Shown piece after piece: positions 1 through 7,853 of a stretch of DNA of 64,000 bases; within the stretch, counting starts at the first letter, position 1, and every line of letters starts with the position of its first letter. The notes beneath the pieces were generated by a model. That model was not told the DNA's origin and did no database searches. It saw nothing but the letters and a program-made list of their open reading frames with translations. The translations under genes and the position numbers were made by a program. Source of the DNA: Gehongia tenuis (GTDB taxonomy: Bacteria > Bacillota > Clostridia > Christensenellales > NSJ-53); contig NZ_JACRSR010000002.1 of assembly GCF_014384795.1 (NCBI RefSeq), positions 277,083-341,082 on the forward strand. Reading direction: 5' to 3'.

Positions 1-4
1 TGCT

Positions 5-364
5 ATGCCCAGGGAACCCAAGTTAAGAAGAATCGCATCCCTTCCGGCCTGCAAGGATTTTTCGCCGGACCGGCCTTCGGGCCAGATGGTTCTTCGGATG
101 GATGAGCTGGAGGCGCTTAGGCTCAGCGACCTTGAGTCGCTGGATCAAAGGACGGCGTCGGAGCAAATGGAGGTTTCCCGCGGCACCTACCAGAGAATTC
201 TGGGCAGTGCCCGCAGGAAGGTTGCCGAAGCTCTGGTGGAGGGAAAATCCATCAGAATCGGCGGCGGGAACTGTTATCTGCCCGGCGAATGCACCTGTGT
301 CCATGCGGACCATCGGAAGTGTCCCCATCCAGGGAGATGCGAAGAGTGTAAATTAAGGAGGTAA
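5..364 (+). CDS. DUF134 family putative DNA-binding protein
   Basis: This 119-residue protein matches the DUF134 family of small helix-turn-helix proteins in overall layout. An HTH-like segment lies at about residues 35-75 (ELEALRLSDLESLDQ through SRGTYQRIL), and the C-terminal 35 residues hold six Cys (NC, ECTC, RKC, RCEEC), which suggests metal binding. The family often sits beside Mrp/NifX-type Fe-S proteins, as here: its last codons contain the AGGAGG that serves the next gene 4 bases on. The start lies 4 bases inside the window, so its own ribosome site cannot be judged and a slightly earlier start is possible. A regulator of the downstream redox genes is an inference. Confidence 0.85.
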   Translation: MPREPKLRRIASLPACKDFSPDRPSGQMVLRMDELEALRLSDLESLDQRTASEQMEVSRGTYQRILGSARRKVAEALVEGKSIRIGGGNCYLPGECTCVHADHRKCPHPGRCEECKLRR

Positions 365-368
365 ACTT

Positions 369-1196
369 ATGAGCGAAAACTGTAACGGGAACTGCAGCAG
401 CTGCAGCCAAAACTGCGATCAGCGGGAAATCCCCAAGGAAAGCACCAATGCGTTCAGCCATGTGAAGCATACCATCGCCGTGGTGAGCGGCAAGGGCGGC
501 GTGGGCAAATCGCTGGTCACGTCCATGCTGGCGGTGCTGTCCCGGCGCAAGGGCTACAATGTAGGTATTTTGGACGCCGACATCACCGGGCCTTCCATCC
601 CCAAGATTTTTGGGGTTCACGGTCAGGCCACCGGCTCCGATCTCGGCATCAATCCGGGACGCACGGCCAATGATATTGAGCTTATGTCCGTCAATCTTCT
701 CCTGGACCAGGAGGAAAGTCCGGTGGTGTGGCGCGGTCCGGTCATCGCCGGCGCGGTCAAGCAGTTCTGGACCGACGTGCTGTGGGGGGATATCGACTAT
801 ATGTTCATCGATATGCCGCCGGGAACCGGTGACGTACCGCTGACGGTATTCCAGTCCATTCCGGTGGACGGCATTATCATTGTCACCTCTCCCCAGGATC
901 TGGTGTCCATGATCGTCAAAAAGGCCTACAACATGGCGAAGCTTATGGAGATCCCCGTATTGGGCATCGTGGAAAACATGAGTTATGTGGTCTGTCCCGA
1001 CTGCGGCAAGAAAATTGAGCTGTACGGCAAGAGTCAGACCGCCAAGATCGCCTCGGAGCTGGGGCTTCCCCTGCTTGGTCAGATCCCCATCGATCCCGCT
1101 CTGGCGGAGCTTTGCGATGCCGGTGAATTCGAAAAGATGAACAGCCACGATCTGGATGCCGCCATGGCGGATATTGAGGGCAAACTGCCCGCATAA
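369..1196 (+). CDS. Mrp/NBP35-type P-loop ATPase, Fe-S cluster carrier
   Basis: This 275-residue cytosolic ATPase has a deviant Walker A GKGGVGKS at residues 41-48 and the CPDC motif near residue 210 that bridges a 4Fe-4S cluster between two subunits in the Mrp/ApbC/NBP35 family. The family delivers Fe-S clusters to apo-proteins. The N-terminus carries four extra Cys in the first 16 residues (spacing 3, 2 and 3), comparable in position to the N-terminal cluster of Nbp35 but with different spacing. AGGAGG ends 7 bases before the ATG. The stop overlaps the run of Gs that forms the ribosome site of the next gene, so the cluster is probably one operon. Confidence 0.92.
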   Translation: MSENCNGNCSSCSQNCDQREIPKESTNAFSHVKHTIAVVSGKGGVGKSLVTSMLAVLSRRKGYNVGILDADITGPSIPKIFGVHGQATGSDLGINPGRTANDIELMSVNLLLDQEESPVVWRGPVIAGAVKQFWTDVLWGDIDYMFIDMPPGTGDVPLTVFQSIPVDGIIIVTSPQDLVSMIVKKAYNMAKLMEIPVLGIVENMSYVVCPDCGKKIELYGKSQTAKIASELGLPLLGQIPIDPALAELCDAGEFEKMNSHDLDAAMADIEGKLPA

Positions 1197-1213
1197 TGAG
1201 GAGGAGTGAGGTC

Positions 1214-1663
1214 ATGACCCCATCGGAAAGAGCCGTAAATAATTTTTATTCGGGTATGAACTGCGCCCAATCGGTTTTCACCGCCTTTGCAGTGGATCAG
1301 GGCATCAGTGAGGCGGACGCTCTGCGCATCTCCGCGGCCATGGGCGGCGGTATGGGCGGGCTCCGTGAGAAATGCGGCGCCGTCACCGGCATGTTCATGG
1401 CGGCAAGCCTTCTTTGGGGCAACTACGACCCCACCGACAGTGCGGCCAAGAAGGCCTTTTACGCCAAAATCGCCCGCTTGAATTACGCCTTTGAGGATCA
1501 GTTCGATACCACCATCTGCAGAGAGCTTCTGGAAAAGGCGGACTGTGAGGCGAAGGCCCAGCCTTCCGAGCGCACGGATGCTTATTACAAAAAGCGGCCC
1601 TGTGCCAAATTTGTGGAAGGTGCGGCAAAGATTTTGGAAAAGGCTCTCGAGGACAAAATTTAA
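1214..1663 (+). CDS. C_GCAxxG_C_C family (putative redox) protein
   Basis: This 149-residue protein has the Cys pattern of the C_GCAxxG_C_C family: NCAQSVF near residue 18, KCGAVTG near 55, then CRE, DCE and PC in the C-terminal third. The function of the family is not settled; a redox or metal role is generally assumed. I chose the ATG at 1214 because AGGAGGAG lies 8-15 bases upstream; an in-frame ATG at 1196 overlaps the stop of the previous gene and would put the ribosome site inside the coding region. It sits between the Mrp ATPase and a CoA-disulfide reductase-like enzyme, which fits a thiol/persulfide redox role, though that is inference. Confidence 0.85.
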   Translation: MTPSERAVNNFYSGMNCAQSVFTAFAVDQGISEADALRISAAMGGGMGGLREKCGAVTGMFMAASLLWGNYDPTDSAAKKAFYAKIARLNYAFEDQFDTTICRELLEKADCEAKAQPSERTDAYYKKRPCAKFVEGAAKILEKALEDKI

Positions 1664-1673
1664 GGAGGCATCC

Positions 1674-3365
1674 ATGAAAATTGTGATTGTAGGCGGCGTA
1701 GCCGGAGGGGCCAGTGCTGCGGCCAGAGCGCGCAGACTTATGGAGGATGCAGAAATCGTCGTCTTTGAACGGGGCGAACACATCTCCTATGCCAACTGCG
1801 GGCTTCCCTACCATGTAGGAAATGTGATTCCCGACGAGGACGATCTTCTGGTGCAGACGGTCAAGGGCATGTCCCGCCGTTTCCGCCTGGACATCCGGAC
1901 AAACAGCGAGGTTACGGCCATCCACCGGGATCGCCGGACGGTGTCCGTTCATGACCGCAAAAACGGCCGCACCTATGAGGAGAGCTACGACAGACTGATC
2001 CTCTCACCCGGAGCCCGTCCTTTCGTGCCGCCTCTGCCCGGTGCGGACCTCAAAGGCGTGTACACCCTTCGCACCATTCCCGATGCGGCGGCCATCAAGG
2101 CCAAGGTGGATGCAGGCGGCGTAAAACGAGCCGTGGTGGTGGGTGCCGGCTTCATTGGCGTGGAACTGGCGGAGAATCTGCAGGCAAGGGGTGTGGAGGT
2201 CACCCTGGAGGAGGGCGCTGATCAGGTGCTGCCACCCTTGGACAGCGATATGGCCCGTTTGATTGAGACCGAGCTTGAAAAAAATGGTGTCCGTCTAATT
2301 TTGGGCTCCTCGCTCCAATCCATTGAGAAGACCGCTTCGGGACTGGCCGTAACCGCTGGGGATCACGCTCCCATTGAAGCGGATCTGGTGGCCCTTTGTA
2401 TCGGGGTACGGCCGGAGACGGAGCTGGCCAAGGCGGCGGGACTCCGGCTCGGCTTCAAAGACAGTATTTGGACCGACAGCCATCAGCGCACCTCCGATCC
2501 CCACATCTATGCTGTGGGCGACGCCGTACAAACCTGGAACCTGCTGGATGGCAAGGAAACCCTGCTGGCGCTGGCCGGACCGGCCAACCGCCAGGGCCGG
2601 CTGGCCGCCGGCGCCATTGCCGGTCTGCCGCACGCTTTCCCCGGTGTGGCAGGGTCCTCCGTAGTAAAGGTGTTCGGTCTGACCGCTGCCGCCACCGGTA
2701 TGAGTGAAAAGGCGCTGCTTCGGGAAAATGTGCCTTATGAGAAGGTCTACGTTCAGCCCTTGGACCATGCGGGCTACTACCCCGGCGCCCGCCAGATGAC
2801 TTTGAAGCTGCTCTTTTCGCCGGTAAGCCGCAGGGTGCTGGGTGCCCAGGCCGTGGGTCCGGAAGGCATTGATAAGCGCATTGACGTCATCGCCGCGGCC
2901 CTTCAGCTGGGTGCGACGGTGGATCAGCTCTCTCAGCTTGAACTGTGCTATGCACCGCCCTATGGTTCCGCCAAGGATCCCGTCAACGTGGCTGGTTTCG
3001 TGGCGGTAAACGTGCTGGACGGCCTCAGCCGGCAGATCCATTGGCATGATATTGGCTGCCTGCCCGAAAATGCTCTGCTTCTGGATGTGCGCACTCCCGC
3101 CGAATACGAGGCGGGCCACATCGAGGGCGCAAAGCTGTTCCCGCTGGATAATCTTCGGGAGACCCTTGAGGAACTGCCCAAGGACCGGCCCACGGTGGTC
3201 TACTGCAAGGTGGGACTTCGTGGCTACCTGGCCGAACGGATCCTCGTTCAGCATGGCTTTACCGATGTGTACAATCTGGCCGGCGGTTATCAGTTGTACG
3301 AGGGGGTGCGGGGCGCCACGGTTCCTGATCTGCCCATCGACTGCCTGGGATATGCCAGGTCTTAA
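1674..3365 (+). CDS. CoA-disulfide reductase-like FAD oxidoreductase with C-terminal rhodanese domain
   Basis: This 563-residue enzyme begins with an FAD-binding Rossmann motif (IVGGVAGGASAAARARR), followed by SYANCGLPYH with the single active Cys42 typical of CoA-disulfide reductases and NADH oxidase/persulfide reductases. A second nucleotide-binding fold (VVVGAGFIGVELAENL) lies near residue 160, then the dimerisation domain. The last 100 residues are a rhodanese domain with catalytic Cys in YCKVGLRGY. Fusions of this kind reduce CoA disulfide, CoA persulfide or polysulfide with NAD(P)H. The ATG at 1674 follows AAGGAGG by 7 bases; the frame is open further upstream but overlaps the previous gene. 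A terminator follows directly, so this is the last gene of the operon. Confidence 0.9.
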   Translation: MKIVIVGGVAGGASAAARARRLMEDAEIVVFERGEHISYANCGLPYHVGNVIPDEDDLLVQTVKGMSRRFRLDIRTNSEVTAIHRDRRTVSVHDRKNGRTYEESYDRLILSPGARPFVPPLPGADLKGVYTLRTIPDAAAIKAKVDAGGVKRAVVVGAGFIGVELAENLQARGVEVTLEEGADQVLPPLDSDMARLIETELEKNGVRLILGSSLQSIEKTASGLAVTAGDHAPIEADLVALCIGVRPETELAKAAGLRLGFKDSIWTDSHQRTSDPHIYAVGDAVQTWNLLDGKETLLALAGPANRQGRLAAGAIAGLPHAFPGVAGSSVVKVFGLTAAATGMSEKALLRENVPYEKVYVQPLDHAGYYPGARQMTLKLLFSPVSRRVLGAQAVGPEGIDKRIDVIAAALQLGATVDQLSQLELCYAPPYGSAKDPVNVAGFVAVNVLDGLSRQIHWHDIGCLPENALLLDVRTPAEYEAGHIEGAKLFPLDNLRETLEELPKDRPTVVYCKVGLRGYLAERILVQHGFTDVYNLAGGYQLYEGVRGATVPDLPIDCLGYARS

Positions 3366-3372
3366 GCTCCAT

Positions 3373-3403
3373 AAAAAAAGGACGCAACTGCGTCCTTTTT
3401 TTA
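3373..3403. terminator. Bidirectional intrinsic terminator
   Basis: A hairpin GGACGCA-AC-TGCGTCC is flanked by A7 on the left and T7 on the right, so it can stop transcripts from both the oxidoreductase gene and the convergent murE. Confidence 0.85.
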
Positions 3404-3406
3404 TTC

Positions 3407-4885
3407 TTACTCCTGCCAGCCCCGTTCCTTCAGGGCTTCCCGAACGACCTCCCGTTCATCAAAGGGATATTTCACGCCCTTGATGTCCTGATAGGTCTCG
3501 TGCCCCTTACCGATCAATACGGCGATATCCCCAGGCTGGGCGTGATCGATCAGATAGGCGATGGCATCCTTCCGGTCGGGAATGATCACATATCGCCCCT
3601 GGGAGCGTTCAAGGCCCACTTTGAGGTCCTCCATGATATCCTCAAGCTCCTCAAAGCGGGGATTGTCTTCGGTCAGGATGGTGAGATCGGCATATCTGCC
3701 GGAAATCTCACCCATATCAAAGCGCCGGGCGCGGGCGCGGTTTCCGCCGCCGCCAAACAGACAGATAAGCCGTCCCGGGTTGTACTCCCGTAGCGTGCTA
3801 AGCAGCGACTCCATGCTCATGTAGTTATGGGCATAATCAATCAAAATGGTATAATCCGAAGGCGTGGGCACCGGCTCCACCCGCCCCCGCACGTGGACAT
3901 CCCGAAGGCCCTTTCGGATCGCGCCCTCCCCAATGCCAAAGTAAAGAGCGATGCCCGCCGCGGCCAGCGCGTTCTCCACGTTGAACTTGCCCGGCAGACC
4001 CACCGTCATGGTCCAGCGATTATCCCCGCGGCACAGGGTAAAGTCAACGCCAAGATGCCGTCCCTCCCGCCGGAGATGCACATTTTCCGCCATGATATCC
4101 GCGGAATGCTCGATGCCAAAGGTGGCGATATCGCAGGTGTGTCCTTGAAGCACCTCTTCCCATTTGGGATCGTCAGCATTGACCAGTCCATGCTGGCACA
4201 TCCGGAAAAGCACGGACTTCCAGCCCATATATTCGGCAAAGGTTCTGTGTTCAGTGGGGCTGATATGGTCCTCCGAGATATTGGTGAACACACCAAGTTC
4301 AAACTCGGTGCCGTCCACCCGGTGCATCATCAGGCCCTGGGAGGAAACCTCCATCACCACGTGGGTGCAGCCTTCATCCTTCATACGCCGGAGAAGCTGC
4401 TGCAGCTCATGGGACTCGGGCGTGGTGTTGCGGGAGGGAACCACCTCATCCCCAATCATGGTTTGAATGGTACCGATGAGGCCAACCTTGTATCCCGCGG
4501 CCTCCAGAATATTTTTTGTCATGTAGCTGCAGGTGGTCTTTCCCTTGGTGCCCGTGATACCGATCATATGCAGTTCCCGGGAGGGATGGCCGTAGAACGC
4601 TGCGGCGGCGCAGGCCATAGCCGCCCGCCCATCCTTTACCTTCACCACCGTGGTATCCGCCGGCGCCTCCACCGGCTGCTCCACCAAAAGGGCGGCAGCC
4701 CCCGCCTTGGCAGCGGCAGGTCCATAGTCATGGCCGTCCAGCGTTCGACCCACCAGGCAGCAGAACAGACAGCCCGGAACCACCTTCCGGGAGTCGCACA
4801 CAATATCCCCAATTTCAATATCGGGACTGCCCTGCAAGATCTCGAAGGGCTGGCCCGCCAAAAGCTCCTTCAGTGTCAATCCCAT
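3407..4885 (-). CDS. murE: UDP-N-acetylmuramoyl-tripeptide synthetase (meso-DAP adding)
   Basis: This 492-residue Mur ligase adds the third amino acid to UDP-MurNAc-L-Ala-D-Glu in the cytosol. It has the ATP-binding GITGTKGKTT near residue 110, the family HVVMEVSSQGL segment, and DNPR near residue 405, the signature of enzymes that select meso-diaminopimelate rather than lysine. Length is usual for MurE. Its start overlaps the end of dapF by 10 bases, so production of DAP and its use in peptidoglycan are translationally linked. Stop is followed by the shared terminator. Confidence 0.96.
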   Translation of the reverse strand: MGLTLKELLAGQPFEILQGSPDIEIGDIVCDSRKVVPGCLFCCLVGRTLDGHDYGPAAAKAGAAALLVEQPVEAPADTTVVKVKDGRAAMACAAAAFYGHPSRELHMIGITGTKGKTTCSYMTKNILEAAGYKVGLIGTIQTMIGDEVVPSRNTTPESHELQQLLRRMKDEGCTHVVMEVSSQGLMMHRVDGTEFELGVFTNISEDHISPTEHRTFAEYMGWKSVLFRMCQHGLVNADDPKWEEVLQGHTCDIATFGIEHSADIMAENVHLRREGRHLGVDFTLCRGDNRWTMTVGLPGKFNVENALAAAGIALYFGIGEGAIRKGLRDVHVRGRVEPVPTPSDYTILIDYAHNYMSMESLLSTLREYNPGRLICLFGGGGNRARARRFDMGEISGRYADLTILTEDNPRFEELEDIMEDLKVGLERSQGRYVIIPDRKDAIAYLIDHAQPGDIAVLIGKGHETYQDIKGVKYPFDEREVVREALKERGWQE

Positions 4886-5742
4886 GGCGCATTTTCCTCA
4901 TAGGGATTGCCTTCCACAAATTCGCCGTCAAAGACCACCGTGGAAGGTCCGGTCATGAATAGATCCCCTGTGCATTCATCCCACTCAATATGGATCACGC
5001 CGCCCTTTTGTTCCACATCTACACTCCGGTTGCAGCGGCCGGTAAGCACGCCGGCCACCACCGACGCGCAGGAGCCGGTACCGCAGGCAAGGGTCTCGCC
5101 CACGCTTCGTTCCCAAACCCGGAAACGAATGCGGTCCGGAGCCAGGATCTCAGCAAACTCACAGTTCGCCCGCTCGGGATAGAGGGGATGGTGCTCCATG
5201 GCGGGTCCGTATTTTTCAAGATCAAAATGGTCCACGTCCTCCACAAAGGCCACCATATGCGGGTTGCCAAGGGACATAGCCGTCACATGGAAGGTGCGGT
5301 CCAGCACCTCCACCGGCTGATCAATGAACTGTTCAAGATCGGTGATCACCGGAGCCTTCGCCGCCTCAAGAATGGGCGATCCAAAGTTGGCGGTGATGTT
5401 GACCACCTTCCCCGACTTCACATCCAGCGTCACCACCTTGACGCCGGCGATGGTTTCGATACGCATTCGGGTCTTGCGGGTAATGCCGTAATGATAGACA
5501 AACTTGCCCACACTGCGAATGGCATTGCCGCAGATCTGGGCCTCGGTGCCATCGGGATTGAAGATGCGCATTCTGAAGTCGGCATTCTGCGAGGGACAGA
5601 TGAGCACCAAGCCGTCGGCGCCTACGCCATAGTTTCGGTTGGATACGAATTTAGCCAAGCGGTTGGGATCGTGAATATTCTGGTGAATCCCATCCACAAA
5701 TACAAAGTCATTGCCAAGGGATGTCATCTTGGTGAATCTCAT
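4876..5742 (-). CDS. dapF: Diaminopimelate epimerase
   Basis: This 288-residue enzyme converts LL- to meso-diaminopimelate. Both catalytic Cys are visible: QICGNAIRSVGKF in the N-terminal half and ACGTGSCASVV in the C-terminal half, in the usual two-lobed layout. The N-terminus MRFTKMTSLGNDFVFVDG matches the family start. GGAAGGA lies upstream at a rather long distance (about 9-12 bases). It leads a two-gene operon with murE. The 136 bases between it and the divergent aldo/keto reductase must hold both promoters. Confidence 0.96.
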   Translation of the reverse strand: MRFTKMTSLGNDFVFVDGIHQNIHDPNRLAKFVSNRNYGVGADGLVLICPSQNADFRMRIFNPDGTEAQICGNAIRSVGKFVYHYGITRKTRMRIETIAGVKVVTLDVKSGKVVNITANFGSPILEAAKAPVITDLEQFIDQPVEVLDRTFHVTAMSLGNPHMVAFVEDVDHFDLEKYGPAMEHHPLYPERANCEFAEILAPDRIRFRVWERSVGETLACGTGSCASVVAGVLTGRCNRSVDVEQKGGVIHIEWDECTGDLFMTGPSTVVFDGEFVEGNPYEENAPWD

Positions 5743-5819
5743 GGGTCCATCATTCCTTCCAATATTAGATACTTCCTCCGATCATAGGGTAATCCCTTGA
5801 GAATCGTTTGTCAATGGCC

Positions 5820-5848
5820 TTTTGTAAGGACCTGGAATGTGCTATAAT
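5820..5848 (+). promoter_or_regulatory. Putative sigma-A promoter of the aldo/keto reductase
   Basis: A perfect -10 TATAAT at 5843-5848 lies 30 bases before the coding start. The best -35 choices are weak (TTTTGT with 17 bases of spacing, or TTGTAA with 15). Confidence 0.4.
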
Positions 5849-5878
5849 TTTATTATTCCAAAAGGGAGGATATTCAGT

Positions 5879-6916
5879 ATGCAGAAAACTCGTTTAGGAA
5901 AAACGGATTTGATGGTCACCCGCACCGCCTTTGGCGCGCTGCCCATTCAAAGGGACGATGTGAAAACGGCTGTGGATATTGTCAGCCGCGCTTTTGACGC
6001 CGGCATCAATTTTTTTGATACGGCCCGCGCCTACACCGACAGTGAGGAAAAATTGGGTCTGGCTTTTGAAGGCCGGCGCCATAAAGTGGTGATCGCCACC
6101 AAGACCCAGGCCGCCGATGCCAAGACGCTGTGGGCCCATCTCGAGACCAGCCTCAAAAACCTGCGGACCGATTATATCGATCTCTATCAGCTTCACAACC
6201 CCGCCGGGCTGCCCGATCCAAACGACGAAAAGGGCCTGTATGCGGCTTTGGTGGAAGCCAAAAGAAAGGGCATGATCCGCCATTTCGGAATCACCAACCA
6301 CCGTATCCATGTTGCCCGCGAGGCGGCGGAGAGCGGCCTGTATGAGACCGTTCAGTTCCCCTTTTCCTATCTCAGTCAGCAGCCGGAAATTGAACTGGTC
6401 AATTTATGCAAAAGCCGCGACGTGGGATTCATCGCCATGAAGGCGCTAAGCGGCGGACTTGTGGCCAACGTGCCCGCCACCTTTGCTTTCTTGCGCCAGT
6501 TTGACAACGTGGTGCCCATCTACGGCATCCAGCACATGTGGGAGTTGGAGCAGTTTTTGGAGCTGGATCAAAACCCGCCCATCATCGACGCGGCCATGGA
6601 GGCCGTCATGGAAAAGGAGCGAGAGGAGCTTTCCGGGGATTTCTGCCGTTCCTGCGGTTACTGTCTGCCCTGTCCCCAGAACATTCTCATCCCTCAAGCG
6701 GCCAGGATCTACTTCCTGATGACCCGTTCGCCTTACCAGCCCTACATCACTTCCGAATTTCAAGCGGAGATGGCCAGGGTGGAGACCTGCATCGAGTGCG
6801 GCGCCTGTGCCTCCCGCTGTCCCTACGGCCTGGATACGCCCGGGCTCCTCAAGCGCCAGCTGGCCCTATATAAGACCTTTCTGGCGGAGCATCAGGATGA
6901 AATAAAAAATGGCTAA
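5879..6916 (+). CDS. Aldo/keto reductase with C-terminal 4Fe-4S domain
   Basis: The protein has 345 residues. The N-terminal three quarters form an aldo/keto reductase barrel with the DTARAY tyrosine, the lysine in VVIATK and the histidine in LYQLHNP. The C-terminal 80 residues carry two Cys clusters, FCRSCGYCLPCP and CIECGACASRCPYG, typical of a ferredoxin-like module. Such fused proteins are common in anaerobes; the substrate is unknown and electron exchange with ferredoxin is plausible. The ATG at 5879 follows AAAGGGAGGA; an in-frame ATG 42 bases upstream lacks a ribosome site. It appears to be a single-gene transcript. Confidence 0.92.
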   Translation: MQKTRLGKTDLMVTRTAFGALPIQRDDVKTAVDIVSRAFDAGINFFDTARAYTDSEEKLGLAFEGRRHKVVIATKTQAADAKTLWAHLETSLKNLRTDYIDLYQLHNPAGLPDPNDEKGLYAALVEAKRKGMIRHFGITNHRIHVAREAAESGLYETVQFPFSYLSQQPEIELVNLCKSRDVGFIAMKALSGGLVANVPATFAFLRQFDNVVPIYGIQHMWELEQFLELDQNPPIIDAAMEAVMEKEREELSGDFCRSCGYCLPCPQNILIPQAARIYFLMTRSPYQPYITSEFQAEMARVETCIECGACASRCPYGLDTPGLLKRQLALYKTFLAEHQDEIKNG

Positions 6917-7017
6917 TTTTTCCTCGCATCTTCCCTCTTCATCCGGACATACTTCTATTGTAAAAGCTTACTGCCGGATGAAACGGATTGACAGCTTGAT
7001 GAAAGCGTCAAACCTAT

Positions 7018-7105
7018 GATCAAACGTACAAAGAACACCCCCTCGTGCTAAACGAGGCCCATTCTTGACACAAACGTAGCTTAACGCTATTGAGTACGTT
7101 TGAAC
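7018..7105. repeat. Nested inverted repeats, function unknown
   Basis: A perfect 10-base inverted repeat (TCAAACGTAC at 7019-7028, GTACGTTTGA at 7094-7103) encloses a second hairpin CCTCG-TGCTAAA-CGAGG. No T-tract follows on either strand. It lies in the 264-base gap after the aldo/keto reductase gene, outside the terminator that ends the potassium operon. It could be a structured RNA or a small palindromic repeat element. Confidence 0.35.
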
Positions 7106-7128
7106 AAAAAGCAGAAGATTTTACGAAA

Positions 7129-7163
7129 AAGACCCCCAAAGTCCTACGGACGTTGGGGGTCTT
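7129..7163 (-). terminator. Intrinsic terminator of the trkH-trkA operon
   Basis: An 11-base stem AAGACCCCCAA/TTGGGGGTCTT with an inner GTCC-TAC-GGAC stem is followed on the minus strand by TTTTT. It lies 18 bases after the trkA stop. Confidence 0.85.
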
Positions 7164-7180
7164 TGATATTGTGCAGCGGC

Positions 7181-7834
7181 CTATTGATTGTGCGCTTCCA
7201 GGCGTTTGATGTTTTGGTTGGACCCGATGGCCACCAGAACATCGCCCTCCCGAATCACATCGTCGCTTCGAGGAGATACATTGATGCTGCTGCCATGCCG
7301 GATGGCCAGCACGTTGATGCCGTACTTCACCCGCATCTCCAGCTCCTGCAGGTTCTTGTCCACCCATTCGGGCCAAACCGACAGCTCCACCAAACTGTAG
7401 TCGTCGGACAGTTCGATAAAGTCCACGATGCTGGAGGAAACCAGGTTGTGGGCCACCCGAACGCCCATGTCCCGTTCCGGGAAGACCACCCGGTCCGCTC
7501 CCACTTTGAGCAGCACCTTGGCATGCAGATCGCCCTGGGCCTTGGCTAAGACCTTGGGAATGCCCAGTTCCTTGCAGAGCATGGTCACCATGATGCTGGC
7601 CTGGATATCGTTGCCGATGGTGACCACTGCCACATCAAAATTTCTAAGACCCAGCGTGCGGATCGCCGCCTCGTCGGTAGCATCGGCCTGCACGGCATGG
7701 GTGACCCGGTCGGAGATGTCCTCCACGCGCTCCTCATTTTTATCGATGGCCAGCACATCATAGCCCAGCGAATAGAGGGTACTTGCGATGCTGGACCCAA
7801 ACCGTCCCAGTCCAATGATGGCAAACTGCCGCAT
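7181..7834 (-). CDS. TrkA/KtrA family potassium channel gating protein
   Basis: This 217-residue cytosolic RCK protein starts with the nucleotide-binding Rossmann motif GLGRFGSSIASTLYSLGYDVLAID-type (GxGxxG at residues 8-13), has a TrkA-N domain to about residue 130 and a TrkA-C domain at about 135-215. It assembles as a ring beneath the membrane subunit encoded just upstream and gates K+ flow in response to nucleotides or, in some homologues, c-di-AMP. AAAGGAGGAAG lies 6-16 bases before the ATG. It is 19 bases downstream of trkH and closes the operon. Confidence 0.93.
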   Translation of the reverse strand: MRQFAIIGLGRFGSSIASTLYSLGYDVLAIDKNEERVEDISDRVTHAVQADATDEAAIRTLGLRNFDVAVVTIGNDIQASIMVTMLCKELGIPKVLAKAQGDLHAKVLLKVGADRVVFPERDMGVRVAHNLVSSSIVDFIELSDDYSLVELSVWPEWVDKNLQELEMRVKYGINVLAIRHGSSINVSPRSDDVIREGDVLVAIGSNQNIKRLEAHNQ

Positions 7835-7853
7835 AAAAAGCTTCCTCCTTTAA

